From the NCBI RefSeq assembly GCF_024199925.1, contig NZ_JANADR010000001.1, positions 4,030,001-4,094,000 on the forward strand: a stretch of DNA of 64,000 nucleotides, in the 5' to 3' direction. A program made the position numbers and the translations under genes. The DNA is from Bradyrhizobium sp. CCGUVB1N3 (GTDB taxonomy: Bacteria; Pseudomonadota; Alphaproteobacteria; Rhizobiales; Xanthobacteraceae). Under the pieces are notes generated by a model. The model was not told the origin of the DNA, searched no databases, and was given only the letters and a program-made list of their open reading frames with translations. This document shows, piece by piece, positions 8,928-17,326 of this stretch (position 1 is its first letter; every line of letters starts with the position of its first letter).

Positions 8928-9000
8928 TTTTCAGACATCGACGACGCGTAGCGGGCGCGCCTCGCGCGATCTCGCACGCCTCGTCATGGCCGTCCTTCGG

Positions 9001-9336
9001 TCAATCATAGTTCGAGCACTCCGATCCCGTGACGCCGCCGATCTTGAAATCGCGGCACATCATGCCGGGATTGTCCGGGTCGGGATAGCGGTCGTCCTTT
9101 TGGCGAATCGTGTGGCCAAAGCGCCAGCCGCGCGACAGCATGCAGCGCTTGTATTCGCGCGAGGTCACCGTGCCGTTCTGCGGCTTGCCGAACTGCGCGT
9201 CACAGAACGCACTATCCACCTGCAGCTCGTCAGGACCCCGCTGCCGCTTCAGCGTGTCGCGATAAATGTCGGTGTCGGCACGCGCCGCGACGACGCTGCC
9301 AGCGAGCAGCGCGGCGACGAGGATGAGGCGGGACAT
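9001..9336 (-). CDS. Secreted hypothetical protein
   Basis: A 111-residue protein with a clear signal peptide ([20 protein letters not shown], cleavage after ARA). The mature part has several Cys ([32 protein letters not shown]), consistent with disulphides in the periplasm. I place the start at ATG 9336 because AAAGGAGAG lies just upstream; the longer frame to 9354 lacks a site. No family recognised with confidence; proteins with this [14 protein letters not shown] segment are common in Bradyrhizobium as unannotated exported proteins. Confidence 0.75.
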   Translation of the reverse strand: MSRLILVAALLAGSVVAARADTDIYRDTLKRQRGPDELQVDSAFCDAQFGKPQNGTVTSREYKRCMLSRGWRFGHTIRQKDDRYPDPDNPGMMCRDFKIGGVTGSECSNYD

Positions 9337-9448
9337 GTTGGCTCTCCTTTGCATCGATCTTCAGTGATCGGTCGCCAGCAAGGGCGAGAGCGGTTCGATA
9401 AAGGGCGATTACAAATCGGACAGGAGCGGAACGCGCTTTCGCACCAAC

Positions 9449-9496
9449 TGTGATGCAGCTCACCCCGACGGCGCCGATACTTGTGACATCAGTCAC
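9449..9496. promoter_or_regulatory. Possible CRP/FNR-type sites
   Basis: TGTGATGCAGCTCACC at 9449-9464 matches TGTGA-N6-TCACA with one change. GTGACATCAGTCAC at 9483-9496 is a perfect 5+5 inverted repeat with a 4-bp centre. Both lie in the divergent gap before the DUF2147 gene (start 9592). Confidence 0.3.
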
Positions 9497-9591
9497 GGAA
9501 GCCGCGGCGGGCTGCACGTAGGGTCGAACCACGCTCAGTCCATGACCGACATCCGGCCACACCGTATCCACGCTGCCTTTGGGAGGCTGCC

Positions 9592-10380
9592 ATGACCAGG
9601 CTTTCAGTCGCCGCTACCGCGCTCTTCCTCGCTTCGACCGCAATTGCCCATGCCGGCAATGCGATCTCCTTCGAGATCGAAGGGCAGCGCATCCATATCC
9701 AGGCCCCGCGAAACTGCGCCTCGCTGGACTGCGTCACCATCGTGGCGCCCGGCCTGTCGAACAAGCCGATCAGGCTGAACAACATCAACCTCAACGGTTT
9801 TGGCTCCAAGGACGACGACGACACAGCGTCGTCGAGCACGACGACCACGGCCCCGCCGGCTCCGGCGCCCGCCGCGCAGCAACCGGCGCCGCAGCCCCAG
9901 GTCCAGGCGACCGTTGCTGCAGCTCCGATCGTGACCGCGCCGCCTGCGCCGTCCCCGACCGTTGCCTCACCGGCCACCACCGCGGCCGTCGACACCACCG
10001 CCACGCCACGGGCAGCCCCCGTTGCACCGCCGGCGCCGGTCGCCGCACCCGTCGCGCCCGCGCCGGCCCCTGTTGCGGCCGCGCCCGCCCCCGCTTCGAC
10101 CACGCCGCTCGGCGTGTGGGCGACCGAGGAGAACAAGGGTAATGTGCGCGTCGAACAATGCGGCGCCAATCTCTGCGGCTATGCCGAGAAGACCAACGAG
10201 AAGATCCTGATCAACATGATGCCCGATGGCGCCAAGTGGAGCGGCCGCATCCACGATCCCGATTCGGGACGCAACTACGACTCCACGATCGCGATGAAGG
10301 GCCCGAACCTGCTCCGCGTGCAGGGCTGCGCCTTCGGCGGCATGTTCTGCGGCGGCCAGACCTGGAAGCGTATCGGCTGA
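9592..10380 (+). CDS. Exported DUF2147-domain protein with Ala/Pro linker
   Basis: A 262-residue protein with a signal peptide (MTRLSVAATALFLASTAIAHA). An N-terminal Cys-containing segment (IQAPRNCASLDCVTIVAPG) is followed by an Ala/Pro/Thr-rich linker of about 90 residues. The C-terminal DUF2147 domain (about 170-262) starts PLGVWATEENKGNVRVEQCG and ends CGGQTWKRIG, with the usual LCGYAEKTNE and LRVQGCA elements. DUF2147 proteins are periplasmic lipocalin-like folds of unknown function. A CRP-like dyad lies about 100 bp upstream. Transcribed in the same direction as the FecR-domain gene 250 bp later but separated by a repeat. Confidence 0.85.
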   Translation: MTRLSVAATALFLASTAIAHAGNAISFEIEGQRIHIQAPRNCASLDCVTIVAPGLSNKPIRLNNINLNGFGSKDDDDTASSSTTTTAPPAPAPAAQQPAPQPQVQATVAAAPIVTAPPAPSPTVASPATTAAVDTTATPRAAPVAPPAPVAAPVAPAPAPVAAAPAPASTTPLGVWATEENKGNVRVEQCGANLCGYAEKTNEKILINMMPDGAKWSGRIHDPDSGRNYDSTIAMKGPNLLRVQGCAFGGMFCGGQTWKRIG

Positions 10381-10395
10381 CGCGCGGAGCGCATC

Positions 10396-10486
10396 AGCCC
10401 GAGGCGATGCGAAGCATCGAACCCGGGATCTCCCACCAAAATCTCCAGATTCCGGGCTCGCGACTTCGTCGCGCCCGGAATGACGA
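10396..10486. repeat. Intergenic repeat, family C
   Basis: Text GAGGCGATGCGAAGCATCGAACCCGG, abbreviated here by its core GCGATGCGAAGCATCGAAC, and GATTCCGGG...CCCGGAATGACGA. The GATGCGAAGCATC core is a dyad. The same text recurs at 15494-15610 and 59190-59301. Confidence 0.7.
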
Positions 10487-10640
10487 GCAAGGATCATGGC
10501 GCCACGTCCCGAAATCCGGGACGTGGCGTTTGAACGTTGGCAACGCCTGTGCGACAGATGTTCATCCGCCATTCAGCCATCTCCGGCTGAAATCGACTGA
10601 TCTCGCCTCGTGTCTTCACCGGGACCTCACTGTGGCTTTG

Positions 10641-12053
10641 ATGCTGGCTTGGCGCCGCTGCGTGCTCGCGCTTCCGCTGCTTGTTGTGTCGTTGGCCGGC
10701 GCGACGGACGCATGCGCATCCGACGCGACCCTGCTCGCGCAGGCGCAGCCGGCGCCACAGGCAACGCCGACACCGTCTCCTTCGCAGGCGCCCGCGACAC
10801 CGGCGGCTGACGCGCAAACCGCCGCGCCCGAAGAGCCGATCGGCAACGTCGCGACCGTGACGGGGATCGCGACCGTGATCCGCGACAAGAATTCCTATCC
10901 GCTGAAGGCGCGCGACGACGTCTATCTCAATGACGTCGTGCAGACCGCCTCGAACTCCTCGCTCAGCATCGCCTTCAACGATTCCACCACGTTCAATCTG
11001 TCGGCCAGCGCCAAGATCACGATCGACAACTACGTCTACGAGGACGGCGGCAATAAGAACTCCGCGATCTTCGACGTCGGCAAGGGCACGGTCGCCTTCG
11101 TCGCCGCAGCGGTGGCCAAGACCGGCGACATGAAGATCACGACGCCGACGGCGACGCTCGGCATCCGTGGCACCACCGGCGTCATCGAGGTGCCGGCGGA
11201 CGGAAGCGCTGCTGCGACGGCCGCGAACAACGTCAACATCAAGCTCTATCCCGACGCCGACGGCAGGGTCGGCCACATCGACGTCAACGACCGCACCAGC
11301 GGCGCGCGGCTCGGCGCGCTGACGCAAGGCGCATCGGGCTTTGCCATCCGGCCCGGGACCGGCGGTGCGCGCTTTGCCGCGGTGCCGATCACGATTGCTC
11401 CGCAACAGGTCGCGCGCGATCGCGCCTTCGTGAGCCAGGTGCATCAGGCCCAGACCACCGGCCGGCAGATCGTCACCGAGCAGCGCGAATTCCGCAGGGC
11501 CAATCCGGGCGCGACCCCGCGCATTCCGCGGCCGGTCCAGCCGGCGGCGCCGCAGCAGCAACAGCCGCGGCCGAACGGTCAGCCTGGGCAGCAGCCGCAG
11601 CGGCCCAATGGCCAGCCGGGACAGAACAACCGTCCAGGCCAGCCGCAGCCGGGTGCGCCGAACCGTCAGGGCACGCAGCAGCCACAGCGGCAAGGACAAG
11701 GCGGCGCAGGTCAGCCGGGCGCGCCGCGCGCAGGCCAGGGCCAGCAGCAAGGCACAGGCCAGCAACCGGGCGCGCCGCGCGCGGGACAGACGACGACGCC
11801 AGGCGGCGTGACTGCTCCCCCGTCGCCACGCAACGGACAGGCCCCGACGCAACAGCCCGCTGCGACTCCACAGCCCGGCACGACGCCCGCGCCGCAGTCG
11901 CCACGCAGCGGTCAGCCCGTGCCGCCCGCCATCCAGCCGCAGCCAGGCGGCATGCAGCGGCAACCTGGATTGCAGCAGCGCCAGCCGGGCCTGCAGCGCC
12001 CGGCACCGCGCAAGCCCGCGCCGCCGCCGAAGGAGAAGAAGGAGCGGCGGTAG
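10641..12053 (+). CDS. FecR-domain exported protein with Gln/Pro/Gly-rich tail
   Basis: About 470 residues. Signal peptide MLAWRRCVLALPLLVVSLAG...ACA. A FecR domain (about 70-190) reads IGNVATVTGIATVIRDK, DDVYLNDVVQT, SLSIAFNDSTTFNLS and TPTATLGIRGTTGVIEVP. From about residue 290 the protein is almost only Gln, Pro, Gly, Ala, Arg and Asn (RPNGQPGQQPQ...), ending in a basic tail KPAPPPKEKKERR. Stand-alone FecR-domain proteins without a TM anchor or sigma-factor partner are frequent in rhizobia; the domain probably binds surface polymer or protein. Starts GTG 10632 and ATG 10641 are both possible; neither has a strong Shine-Dalgarno. Confidence 0.85.
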   Translation: MLAWRRCVLALPLLVVSLAGATDACASDATLLAQAQPAPQATPTPSPSQAPATPAADAQTAAPEEPIGNVATVTGIATVIRDKNSYPLKARDDVYLNDVVQTASNSSLSIAFNDSTTFNLSASAKITIDNYVYEDGGNKNSAIFDVGKGTVAFVAAAVAKTGDMKITTPTATLGIRGTTGVIEVPADGSAAATAANNVNIKLYPDADGRVGHIDVNDRTSGARLGALTQGASGFAIRPGTGGARFAAVPITIAPQQVARDRAFVSQVHQAQTTGRQIVTEQREFRRANPGATPRIPRPVQPAAPQQQQPRPNGQPGQQPQRPNGQPGQNNRPGQPQPGAPNRQGTQQPQRQGQGGAGQPGAPRAGQGQQQGTGQQPGAPRAGQTTTPGGVTAPPSPRNGQAPTQQPAATPQPGTTPAPQSPRSGQPVPPAIQPQPGGMQRQPGLQQRQPGLQRPAPRKPAPPPKEKKERR

Positions 12054-12082
12054 CGGTGCCGCTGTCGCAACTCGCAAGCTCG

Positions 12083-12229
12083 CTTCCCTTCTCCCCTTGC
12101 GGGAGAAGGTGGCGCGAAGCGCCGGATGAGGGGTTCTATCCGCGAGCACGACTAAGAGCCTTGCGCGCGGATAGAACCCCTCACCCGCCGCGCTTCGCGC
12201 GGCACCCTCTCCCGCAAGGGGAGAGGGTG
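12083..12229. repeat. Large palindromic repeat, family F
   Basis: Left arm CTTCTCCCCTTGCGGGAGAA with GCGCGAAGCGCC and GGGGTTCTATCCGCG; right arm CGCGGATAGAACCCC, GCGCTTCGCGC and CTCTCCCGCAAGGGGAGAG. The arms are complementary over most of 140 bp and would fold into one long hairpin. A second copy is at 25331-25482. It lies between convergent genes. Confidence 0.8.
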
Positions 12230-12261
12230 CAGTTTCACTGCGGAGAGAAAAAGAAATCAGC

Positions 12262-12825
12262 TCACGCTTCGCCGCGAAGCCAGGCTTTCACCTTTTGCAA
12301 GAGACCATGGCGCAGCTCTTCGACGGAAGCCGCCTCCGCGGGCGTCAGCGTCTGCATCGCAGCATCGACGTCGTCCATGGCGAGCGGCGGCGTGGCTTCC
12401 ACTTCACTCGGTGCGAGGCCGGCGGCGGCGAGTGCGATCGGGCCGACATGCATGAGGAACGCACGCTCATATTCGCGCGACAGCCGCGCGGCCGCATCCT
12501 CCAACGTCAGCCAGTCGACCGCCTTGATGTCGTTCATCAGCTTGCGGACCGGACCGCCGTCCGCTTCCATGCGCCAGAAATGCACGATCTTGGAGCGGCC
12601 GCCGGATGGATAGGCGAGCGTGCCCAGGAATTCGTGGATGGCGACGTCGTGGCCGGTCTCTTCCAGCACCTCGCGGTGCGCGGCCTCCCTCGGCGTCTCG
12701 CCATCGTCGAGCTTGCCCTTCGGCAAGACCCATTCATTACGCTTGCGCTGGCGCACCACGGCGATCAGCGGCGCATCACGCCGCAGCACAATTCCCCCTG
12801 CCGCCTGAACCGGCGCCCGCGCCAT
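12262..12825 (-). CDS. NUDIX hydrolase
   Basis: A 187-residue cytosolic protein. The Nudix box is complete: GKLDDGETPREAAHREVLEE followed by TGHD, fitting GX5EX7REUXEEXGU, at about residues 37-59. Ahead of it are GGIVLRRD and KRNEWVLPKGK, and after it LGTLAYPSGGRSKIVHFW. This resembles the DIPP/Ap4A/MutT-like group that hydrolyses diphosphates linked to another moiety; substrate unknown. A helical C-terminal extension (about 130-187) follows the 140-residue core. Start ATG 12825 (MARAPVQAAGG) precedes the conserved first strand. It lies downstream of psd on the same strand, but a 72-bp gap leaves co-transcription open. Confidence 0.92.
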   Translation of the reverse strand: MARAPVQAAGGIVLRRDAPLIAVVRQRKRNEWVLPKGKLDDGETPREAAHREVLEETGHDVAIHEFLGTLAYPSGGRSKIVHFWRMEADGGPVRKLMNDIKAVDWLTLEDAAARLSREYERAFLMHVGPIALAAAGLAPSEVEATPPLAMDDVDAAMQTLTPAEAASVEELRHGLLQKVKAWLRGEA

Positions 12826-12897
12826 AACTCGTTACCTGCCGTGTCGAAAGATCGTCCCGGCGGACGATATAGGCCGCCGACACGGCGGATTGAAGGC

Positions 12898-13761
12898 TTA
12901 CTTTTTTCGCAGCAGCGCCTGCCCCGCACGGATGCGCGCGCCCTCGGCAATCCCGTCGCAGAACGTGAAATCGCCGGGCGCGAGGATGATGATGGTCGAG
13001 CCGTGCTCGAACCAGCCGAGCTCCTCGCCTTTCTTCACGTTGACGTCGCACGGGAAATTGACCGGGCCGCGGGTCTGCGCATTCAGCACCATGTCGAGAA
13101 AGTGCAGCCGGATACTCGCGACGAGAATAGCCGCCACCGGCACCAGCGTCACTGCCTCGCCGGTCGACAAATGCGTGCGGATCACCGCGCGCTCGTTCTT
13201 GCAGAAGAGACGCTCGACCCGCTTCAGCGCGATCGGGTTGACGTTCCAGACGTCGCCATGGATCAGCGTGACGCGTTCGATATGCGCGTCATAGGGCGCG
13301 TGGAAGCGGTGGTACATGCTCGAGATCAGCCGCAGCGTGACGAAGGAGCCGTTGCGATGCTGCTCGACCAGGCCAGGATCGCCGAGGAGATCGAGCAGCG
13401 AATAGGGCGCGCCCTTGACCTGGAACAGCTCGGTGTCGGCGATCTTGCCGTGCGCGCCGACGATGCCGTCGGACGGACTGGCAACGATCGCGGGATCCGG
13501 ATCATAGGGACGCAAGCCCGGCTTCAGCTCCCGCGTGAAGCAGTCGTGCAGGCTCTTGAAATGGGTCTTGCGCGCCTCCGACAGATCGAGGTCGGAGAAC
13601 AGCTTCCACAGCGCGATCGAGCCGTCGCGCACCAGCGGGTTCTCGATCTTGGAGAACCAGCCCATGAAGCGGGTCAGCGCAGCGCGCGGAATGCGGTTGG
13701 TCAGCAGGAAATTGAGGTCTTCCTGCTGGGTGAAAGAGGCGATGAGGGCTTTGACTGTCAT
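12898..13761 (-). CDS. psd: Phosphatidylserine decarboxylase proenzyme
   Basis: A 287-residue PSD. The self-cleavage/pyruvoyl site is HGST with Ser255 (FEHGSTIIIL); many family members have LGST. The rest of the charge relay is visible: Asp in ASPSDGIVG and His in SSMYHRFHAPYD. It decarboxylates phosphatidylserine to phosphatidylethanolamine at the inner membrane; the chain is cut before Ser255 into beta and alpha subunits. N-terminal text (TNRIPRAALTRFMGWFSKIENP) fits the long bacterial PSD group. It is divergent, with a 35-bp gap, from the class III aminotransferase and near pmtA, which would use its product. No phosphatidylserine synthase gene is in the window. Confidence 0.93.
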   Translation of the reverse strand: MTVKALIASFTQQEDLNFLLTNRIPRAALTRFMGWFSKIENPLVRDGSIALWKLFSDLDLSEARKTHFKSLHDCFTRELKPGLRPYDPDPAIVASPSDGIVGAHGKIADTELFQVKGAPYSLLDLLGDPGLVEQHRNGSFVTLRLISSMYHRFHAPYDAHIERVTLIHGDVWNVNPIALKRVERLFCKNERAVIRTHLSTGEAVTLVPVAAILVASIRLHFLDMVLNAQTRGPVNFPCDVNVKKGEELGWFEHGSTIIILAPGDFTFCDGIAEGARIRAGQALLRKK

Positions 13762-13796
13762 GAATCTGTCAGCAGGTCCGGTTAGCGCTTGTTGTC

Positions 13797-15461
13797 ATGG
13801 AAACGACACTCCCGATTCTCTCATTGTCCGTGGCCGCCGCAGCGTCCGCTGCCGCCGCCTTTCCGAAGCTCAAGGCGCGCATAGAACTCTCCCGCGCCAA
13901 GCACCGCTCGCTCTCCGGGCATTCCAAGATGTCGCGCCGGGTGGCGCGGCTGATCCCGTTCTACGAGTTCGAGGGCGACGATTATTTCGCCTGTGACGGC
14001 GCGCCGGCGAATATCGCAGCCCAGCGCCACGACGGCTTCTTTCGCCTCGCCGGTCTCTACGCCGCGCGCTACGCCAAGGGCCGTGCGCTGACGAAGGAGG
14101 CGGCGGAAAGAATCTCCGACCTGCAATTCACCGAAAGCTATCGCGTGCCGTTCCAGTTCTCCCGCCTGGTGCGCGAGAACCTGGGCACCTCGAGCTTCAT
14201 GCAGTCGTCCAGCGGCGTCACCGTCACCGATCTCGACGGCAACGTCTCCTACGACCTCACCGGCTCCTACGGCGTCAACATCTTCGGCAACGACTTCTAC
14301 AAGGAGTGCATCGGGGAAGGCGAGAAGCGCGCCCATGCGCTCGGTCCTGTGCTCGGTCCCTACCATCCCGTGATCGCCGAGAACGTGACCCGGCTCTGCC
14401 GGATCTCCGGCCTCGACGAAGTCTCCTTCCACATGTCCGGCACCGAAGCCGTGATGCAGGCCGTGCGCCTTGCGCGCTACCACACCAAGCGCACGCATCT
14501 GGTGCGCTTTGCCGGCGCCTATCACGGCTGGTGGGGCGACGTGCAGCCCGGCGTCGGCAACCCCATTGCCGCACACGAGACCTACACGCTCGCCGAAATG
14601 TCGGAGAAAACGCTGCATGTGCTGCGCACGCGGCGCGACATCGCCTGCGTGCTGGTCAATCCGCTCCAGGCGCTGCATCCGAACGCCAACGCGCCCGGCG
14701 ATTCCTCGCTGGTCGACTCTTCCCGCGGCGGCAACTTCGACCGCGAAGCCTATGCCGCCTGGCTGAAGAAGCTGCGCGAGGTCTGCACCGAGCGCGGCAT
14801 CGTGCTGATCTTCGACGAGGTCTTCGTCGGCTTCCGTCTCGCTCCCGGCGGCGCCCAGGAATATTTCGGCGTGCGCGCCGACATGGTGACCTACGGCAAG
14901 AGTCTTGCCGGCGGCCTGCCGGTCGGCGTGGTCTGCGGCAAGAAGGAGCTGATGCGCCGCTTCCGTGACGATCGTCCCGCCGACGTCTGCTTTGCCCGCG
15001 GCACCTTCAACTCGCATCCCTACGTCATGACGGCGATGGATGAGTTCCTGAGCCGGCTCGCCAGCCCGAACTTCCGCGCGATCTATGACGGGCTGGATGC
15101 GACCTGGGACGGCCGCGCGCAAAAGCTCAACCAGATGCTGAGCGACGCCGATCTGCCGGTGCGCGTCGCCAACCTGTCCTCGATCTGGACCGTGAAATAC
15201 ACCGAGCCGTCCCGCTACAACTGGATGCTCCAATACTATCTGCGTGCCGAGGGCCTCGCCTTGAGCTGGGTCGGCACCGGACGGCTGATCTTCAGCCTGA
15301 ACTACACCGACGCTGATTTCACTGAGGTCGCCGAACGCTTCGTTCGCGCCGCGGAGAAGATGAAGGCCGACGGCTTCTGGTGGCACGATGCTGGCCTCAC
15401 CAACAAGCGCATCAAGCGGCAGATCCTGAAAGAGATGCTGGCCAAGCGCTTCGGGCGCTGA
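13797..15461 (+). CDS. Class III PLP aminotransferase, GSA-aminomutase-like
   Basis: A 554-residue fold-type I PLP enzyme. PLP Lys368 lies in TYGKSLAGGLP and Asp340 in LIFDEVFVGFRL. FHMSGTEAVMQAVRLAR and FAGAYHGWWGD complete the cofactor site, as in glutamate-1-semialdehyde aminomutases and related enzymes. The N-terminus carries about 110 extra residues, including an Ala-rich hydrophobic start (LSLSVAAAASAAAAF), so it is longer than HemL (about 430) and is not HemL. Divergent from psd with only 35 bp between starts, suggesting shared control and a role with aminophospholipids or their precursors; this is inference. The true amino donor and acceptor cannot be read. Confidence 0.88.
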   Translation: METTLPILSLSVAAAASAAAAFPKLKARIELSRAKHRSLSGHSKMSRRVARLIPFYEFEGDDYFACDGAPANIAAQRHDGFFRLAGLYAARYAKGRALTKEAAERISDLQFTESYRVPFQFSRLVRENLGTSSFMQSSSGVTVTDLDGNVSYDLTGSYGVNIFGNDFYKECIGEGEKRAHALGPVLGPYHPVIAENVTRLCRISGLDEVSFHMSGTEAVMQAVRLARYHTKRTHLVRFAGAYHGWWGDVQPGVGNPIAAHETYTLAEMSEKTLHVLRTRRDIACVLVNPLQALHPNANAPGDSSLVDSSRGGNFDREAYAAWLKKLREVCTERGIVLIFDEVFVGFRLAPGGAQEYFGVRADMVTYGKSLAGGLPVGVVCGKKELMRRFRDDRPADVCFARGTFNSHPYVMTAMDEFLSRLASPNFRAIYDGLDATWDGRAQKLNQMLSDADLPVRVANLSSIWTVKYTEPSRYNWMLQYYLRAEGLALSWVGTGRLIFSLNYTDADFTEVAERFVRAAEKMKADGFWWHDAGLTNKRIKRQILKEMLAKRFGR

Positions 15462-15493
15462 AGGCGACTCTCCCCACATAACCACCGTCAGTC

Positions 15494-15610
15494 CGGGGCG
15501 ATGCGAAGCATCGAACCGCAATGCGCAATTGCGCATTGTGGATTCTCGAGATTCTCTGGTGCGCAACGGCGCACCATAGTTCGGTCCTGCGGACCGCCCC
15601 GGAATGACGG
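15494..15610. repeat. Intergenic repeat, family C
   Basis: Same GCGATGCGAAGCATCGAACC text as 10396-10486, ending in GACCGCCCCGGAATGACGG. Inside it are three small dyads: AATGCGCAATTGCGCATT, GTGCGCAACGGCGCAC and GGTCCTGCGGACC. It sits between convergent genes and could fold into a multi-stem structure. Confidence 0.7.
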
Positions 15611-15700
15611 CGTATGGAGCTTCCAAGACGTGGATGCCCGGGACGAGCCCGGGCATGACGTAACCTTTGGACATCGGAGTGTTGGGTGAGAGCCGCGCGC

Positions 15701-16360
15701 TCAGGCGTGCTGCTCTTCGAGCTCGGGCTCGGAGATGAAGCCCAGCGTGTGTTCGGGGTTGAGGTGCAGGCCGGGATCCATCAGCTCGCCGCGCATCAGC
15801 GCCAGCGGAGCATTGCGATAGAGCATCAGGTCGTGGAACGGGTCGGTCAGGATCTTGGTCATCCAGACGAGGCCGGTCTCGACGTCGCGGATGAAGAACA
15901 GGTGCACGGTGCGGAACAGCAAGCCACCCGCGCCGACCGCAAGCCAGATCTTTGCGACCTGCCGCATGAAGTCGGTCGCGCCCGCGAACGGCTTGAACAG
16001 GCCGAACAGCGTCGGATCGAGGAACAGCACCAGCGGCGACAGCGCCCAGATCACCATCAGCACGACCTTGCGCTGAAGGTTGTAACCGACCTTGATCTCT
16101 TCCTTGTGCTCGTGCGTCGCCTGGTTGATATGGTCGTAGCCCTTCGGCTCGAAGAAGAAGTGACCGGCCTGGCGCGAGGTCATCGACACCAGCCAGCCGA
16201 CCAGCCCCGAGACCACGGGATCGACGAACAGCCAGAGATAGGCGAACAGGAAGCTCGCCGCGCTGACGAAGTGCAGGCTCTGATTGATGCGGCTGTGATG
16301 ATAGTAGCGGTGGTCGTCCCAGCGCTGGATGCGGAGCTGCTCAAGGAATTCTTTGATCAT
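15701..16360 (-). CDS. Polytopic membrane protein with His clusters
   Basis: A 219-residue inner-membrane protein with about four hydrophobic segments (near residues 28-50, 85-105, 125-150). Conserved-looking His groups flank them: DDHRYYHHSRINQSLHF, RQAGHFFFEP and YDHINQATHEHKEE. The GHFFFEP segment recalls the Mpo1-like/DUF962 membrane dioxygenases, which act on 2-hydroxy fatty acids, but I cannot claim membership. Start ATG 16360 (MIKEFLEQL) is chosen for GGGGGAAAG just upstream. It is encoded beside the PE methyltransferase on the same strand, separated by a repeat. A lipid-modifying role is plausible from motifs and neighbours. Confidence 0.72.
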   Translation of the reverse strand: MIKEFLEQLRIQRWDDHRYYHHSRINQSLHFVSAASFLFAYLWLFVDPVVSGLVGWLVSMTSRQAGHFFFEPKGYDHINQATHEHKEEIKVGYNLQRKVVLMVIWALSPLVLFLDPTLFGLFKPFAGATDFMRQVAKIWLAVGAGGLLFRTVHLFFIRDVETGLVWMTKILTDPFHDLMLYRNAPLALMRGELMDPGLHLNPEHTLGFISEPELEEQHA

Positions 16361-16404
16361 TCTTTCCCCCAAAAGGCTTCGTGTCAGGAGATACAGGGAT
16401 TCGA

Positions 16405-16440
16405 TGTAGGGCGTGTGACATCATCATTTTGTCATGTGAC
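16405..16440. promoter_or_regulatory. Two TGTGAC direct repeats upstream of the His-rich membrane gene
   Basis: TGTGACATCATC (from 16408) and TGTGACGATG (from 16435) flank a TTTTGTCA segment, 45-80 bp before the ATG at 16360. The same hexamer forms the palindrome at 18443-18454. A shared regulator is possible; spacing does not match a known consensus I can name. Confidence 0.3.
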
Positions 16441-16478
16441 GATGTGCGCGACGCGGTGACGCATGACTAACTCTATCT

Positions 16479-16585
16479 CCTCATCCTGAGGAGCTTGCGC
16501 AAGCAAGCGTCTCGAAGGATGAGGCCCACCTAGCAACAGCCGGGCCTCTATGGTTCGAGACGGCGCTTGCGCGCCTCCTCACCAT
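16479..16585. repeat. Intergenic repeat, family A
   Basis: Starts CTCATCCTGAGGAGCTTGCG, then CAAGCGTCTCGAAGGATGAG, which pairs with it. A second part, GGTTCGAGACGGCGCTTGCG followed by CGCCTCCTCACCATGAGG, extends it. Copies: 19443, 19583, 19924, 33191, 34729, 39324 and 61816. Confidence 0.8.
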
Positions 16586-16602
16586 GAGGGGCAACGACAC
16601 GC

Positions 16603-17292
16603 TCAGGCCGCTTTGGCGACCTGAACCTTGCGGAAGCGGACCAGCGAGAAATGTCCGAGCGGCGGAATCAGGCGGCGCTCGGCGAGCTCCATGCCGTGCG
16701 CGCTCGCGAGCCACTTCGCGTAGCGCGACCAGGCGAACTCGGCGGTGCGGAAGCCGAGGTGACGCACCACCGGCTGGAGCTTCTGCTCGATGAAGCGGCG
16801 CATGCCGTCATCGGCGCTGACGCGGGTCAGGATGATCAATTCGCCGCCGGGACGCAGCACGCGGGCGAACTCGTCCAGCGCGACTTCCGGGTTGGGCACG
16901 GCGGTGACAACATATTGCGCCATCACGACGTCGAAGGAGTTGTCGGGAAATTCGAGCTTCTCGGCGTCCATCACCGCGAGGCCTTCGACGTTCTTCAACT
17001 TCAGCTCCGAGACGCGGCGGCGCGCCTTGTCGAGCATGGCCTCCGAAATATCGGTGCCGAAGATGCGGACGTTCGGCGCATACATCGGCAGCGAGATGCC
17101 GGTGCCGACGCCGACCTCGAGTACGCGGCCGCCGAGCTTGTTGGTCGCCGTGATCGCGGCCTGCCGGCCCTTGGCAAACACGCCGCCGAACACGAGGTCG
17201 TAGACCGGCGCCCACCGGTCGTAGGCCTGCTCGACCGTGCCGCGGTCGAGGTCGAGCTGCTGCGACTCTTCAAACTTCATAGTCTTGGCCAT
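16603..17292 (-). CDS. pmtA: Phosphatidylethanolamine N-methyltransferase, Rhodobacter type
   Basis: A 229-residue soluble class I SAM methyltransferase. Motif I is VLEVGVGTGISLPMY (about residue 50), followed by GTDISEAMLDKARRR, the DAEKLEFPDNSFDVVMAQYV segment and LRPGGELIILTRV. The N-terminal EQAYDRWAPVYDLVFGGVF is characteristic of PmtA proteins of the Rhodobacter/Bradyrhizobium group, which methylate PE stepwise toward phosphatidylcholine at the inner leaflet. Start ATG 17292 (MAKTMKFEE). The glycosyltransferase gene ends 34 bp upstream on the same strand, so the two are probably co-transcribed. psd, which makes its substrate PE, is 2.8 kb away. Confidence 0.87.
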   Translation of the reverse strand: MAKTMKFEESQQLDLDRGTVEQAYDRWAPVYDLVFGGVFAKGRQAAITATNKLGGRVLEVGVGTGISLPMYAPNVRIFGTDISEAMLDKARRRVSELKLKNVEGLAVMDAEKLEFPDNSFDVVMAQYVVTAVPNPEVALDEFARVLRPGGELIILTRVSADDGMRRFIEQKLQPVVRHLGFRTAEFAWSRYAKWLASAHGMELAERRLIPPLGHFSLVRFRKVQVAKAA

Positions 17293-17326
17293 TAGCAAAA
17301 GTCCTGTCTGGTTCAGATGTTCCGGA

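Noticed and set aside
13797..15461. Class III enzyme as HemL
   Set aside because: 554 residues against about 430, with a long N-terminal extension and a psd neighbour rather than haem genes.
13821..15674. 617-codon minus-strand frame opposite the class III aminotransferase
   Set aside because: The plus strand has clear PLP motifs; the antisense text is Gly/Ala/His/Val-rich without any domain.
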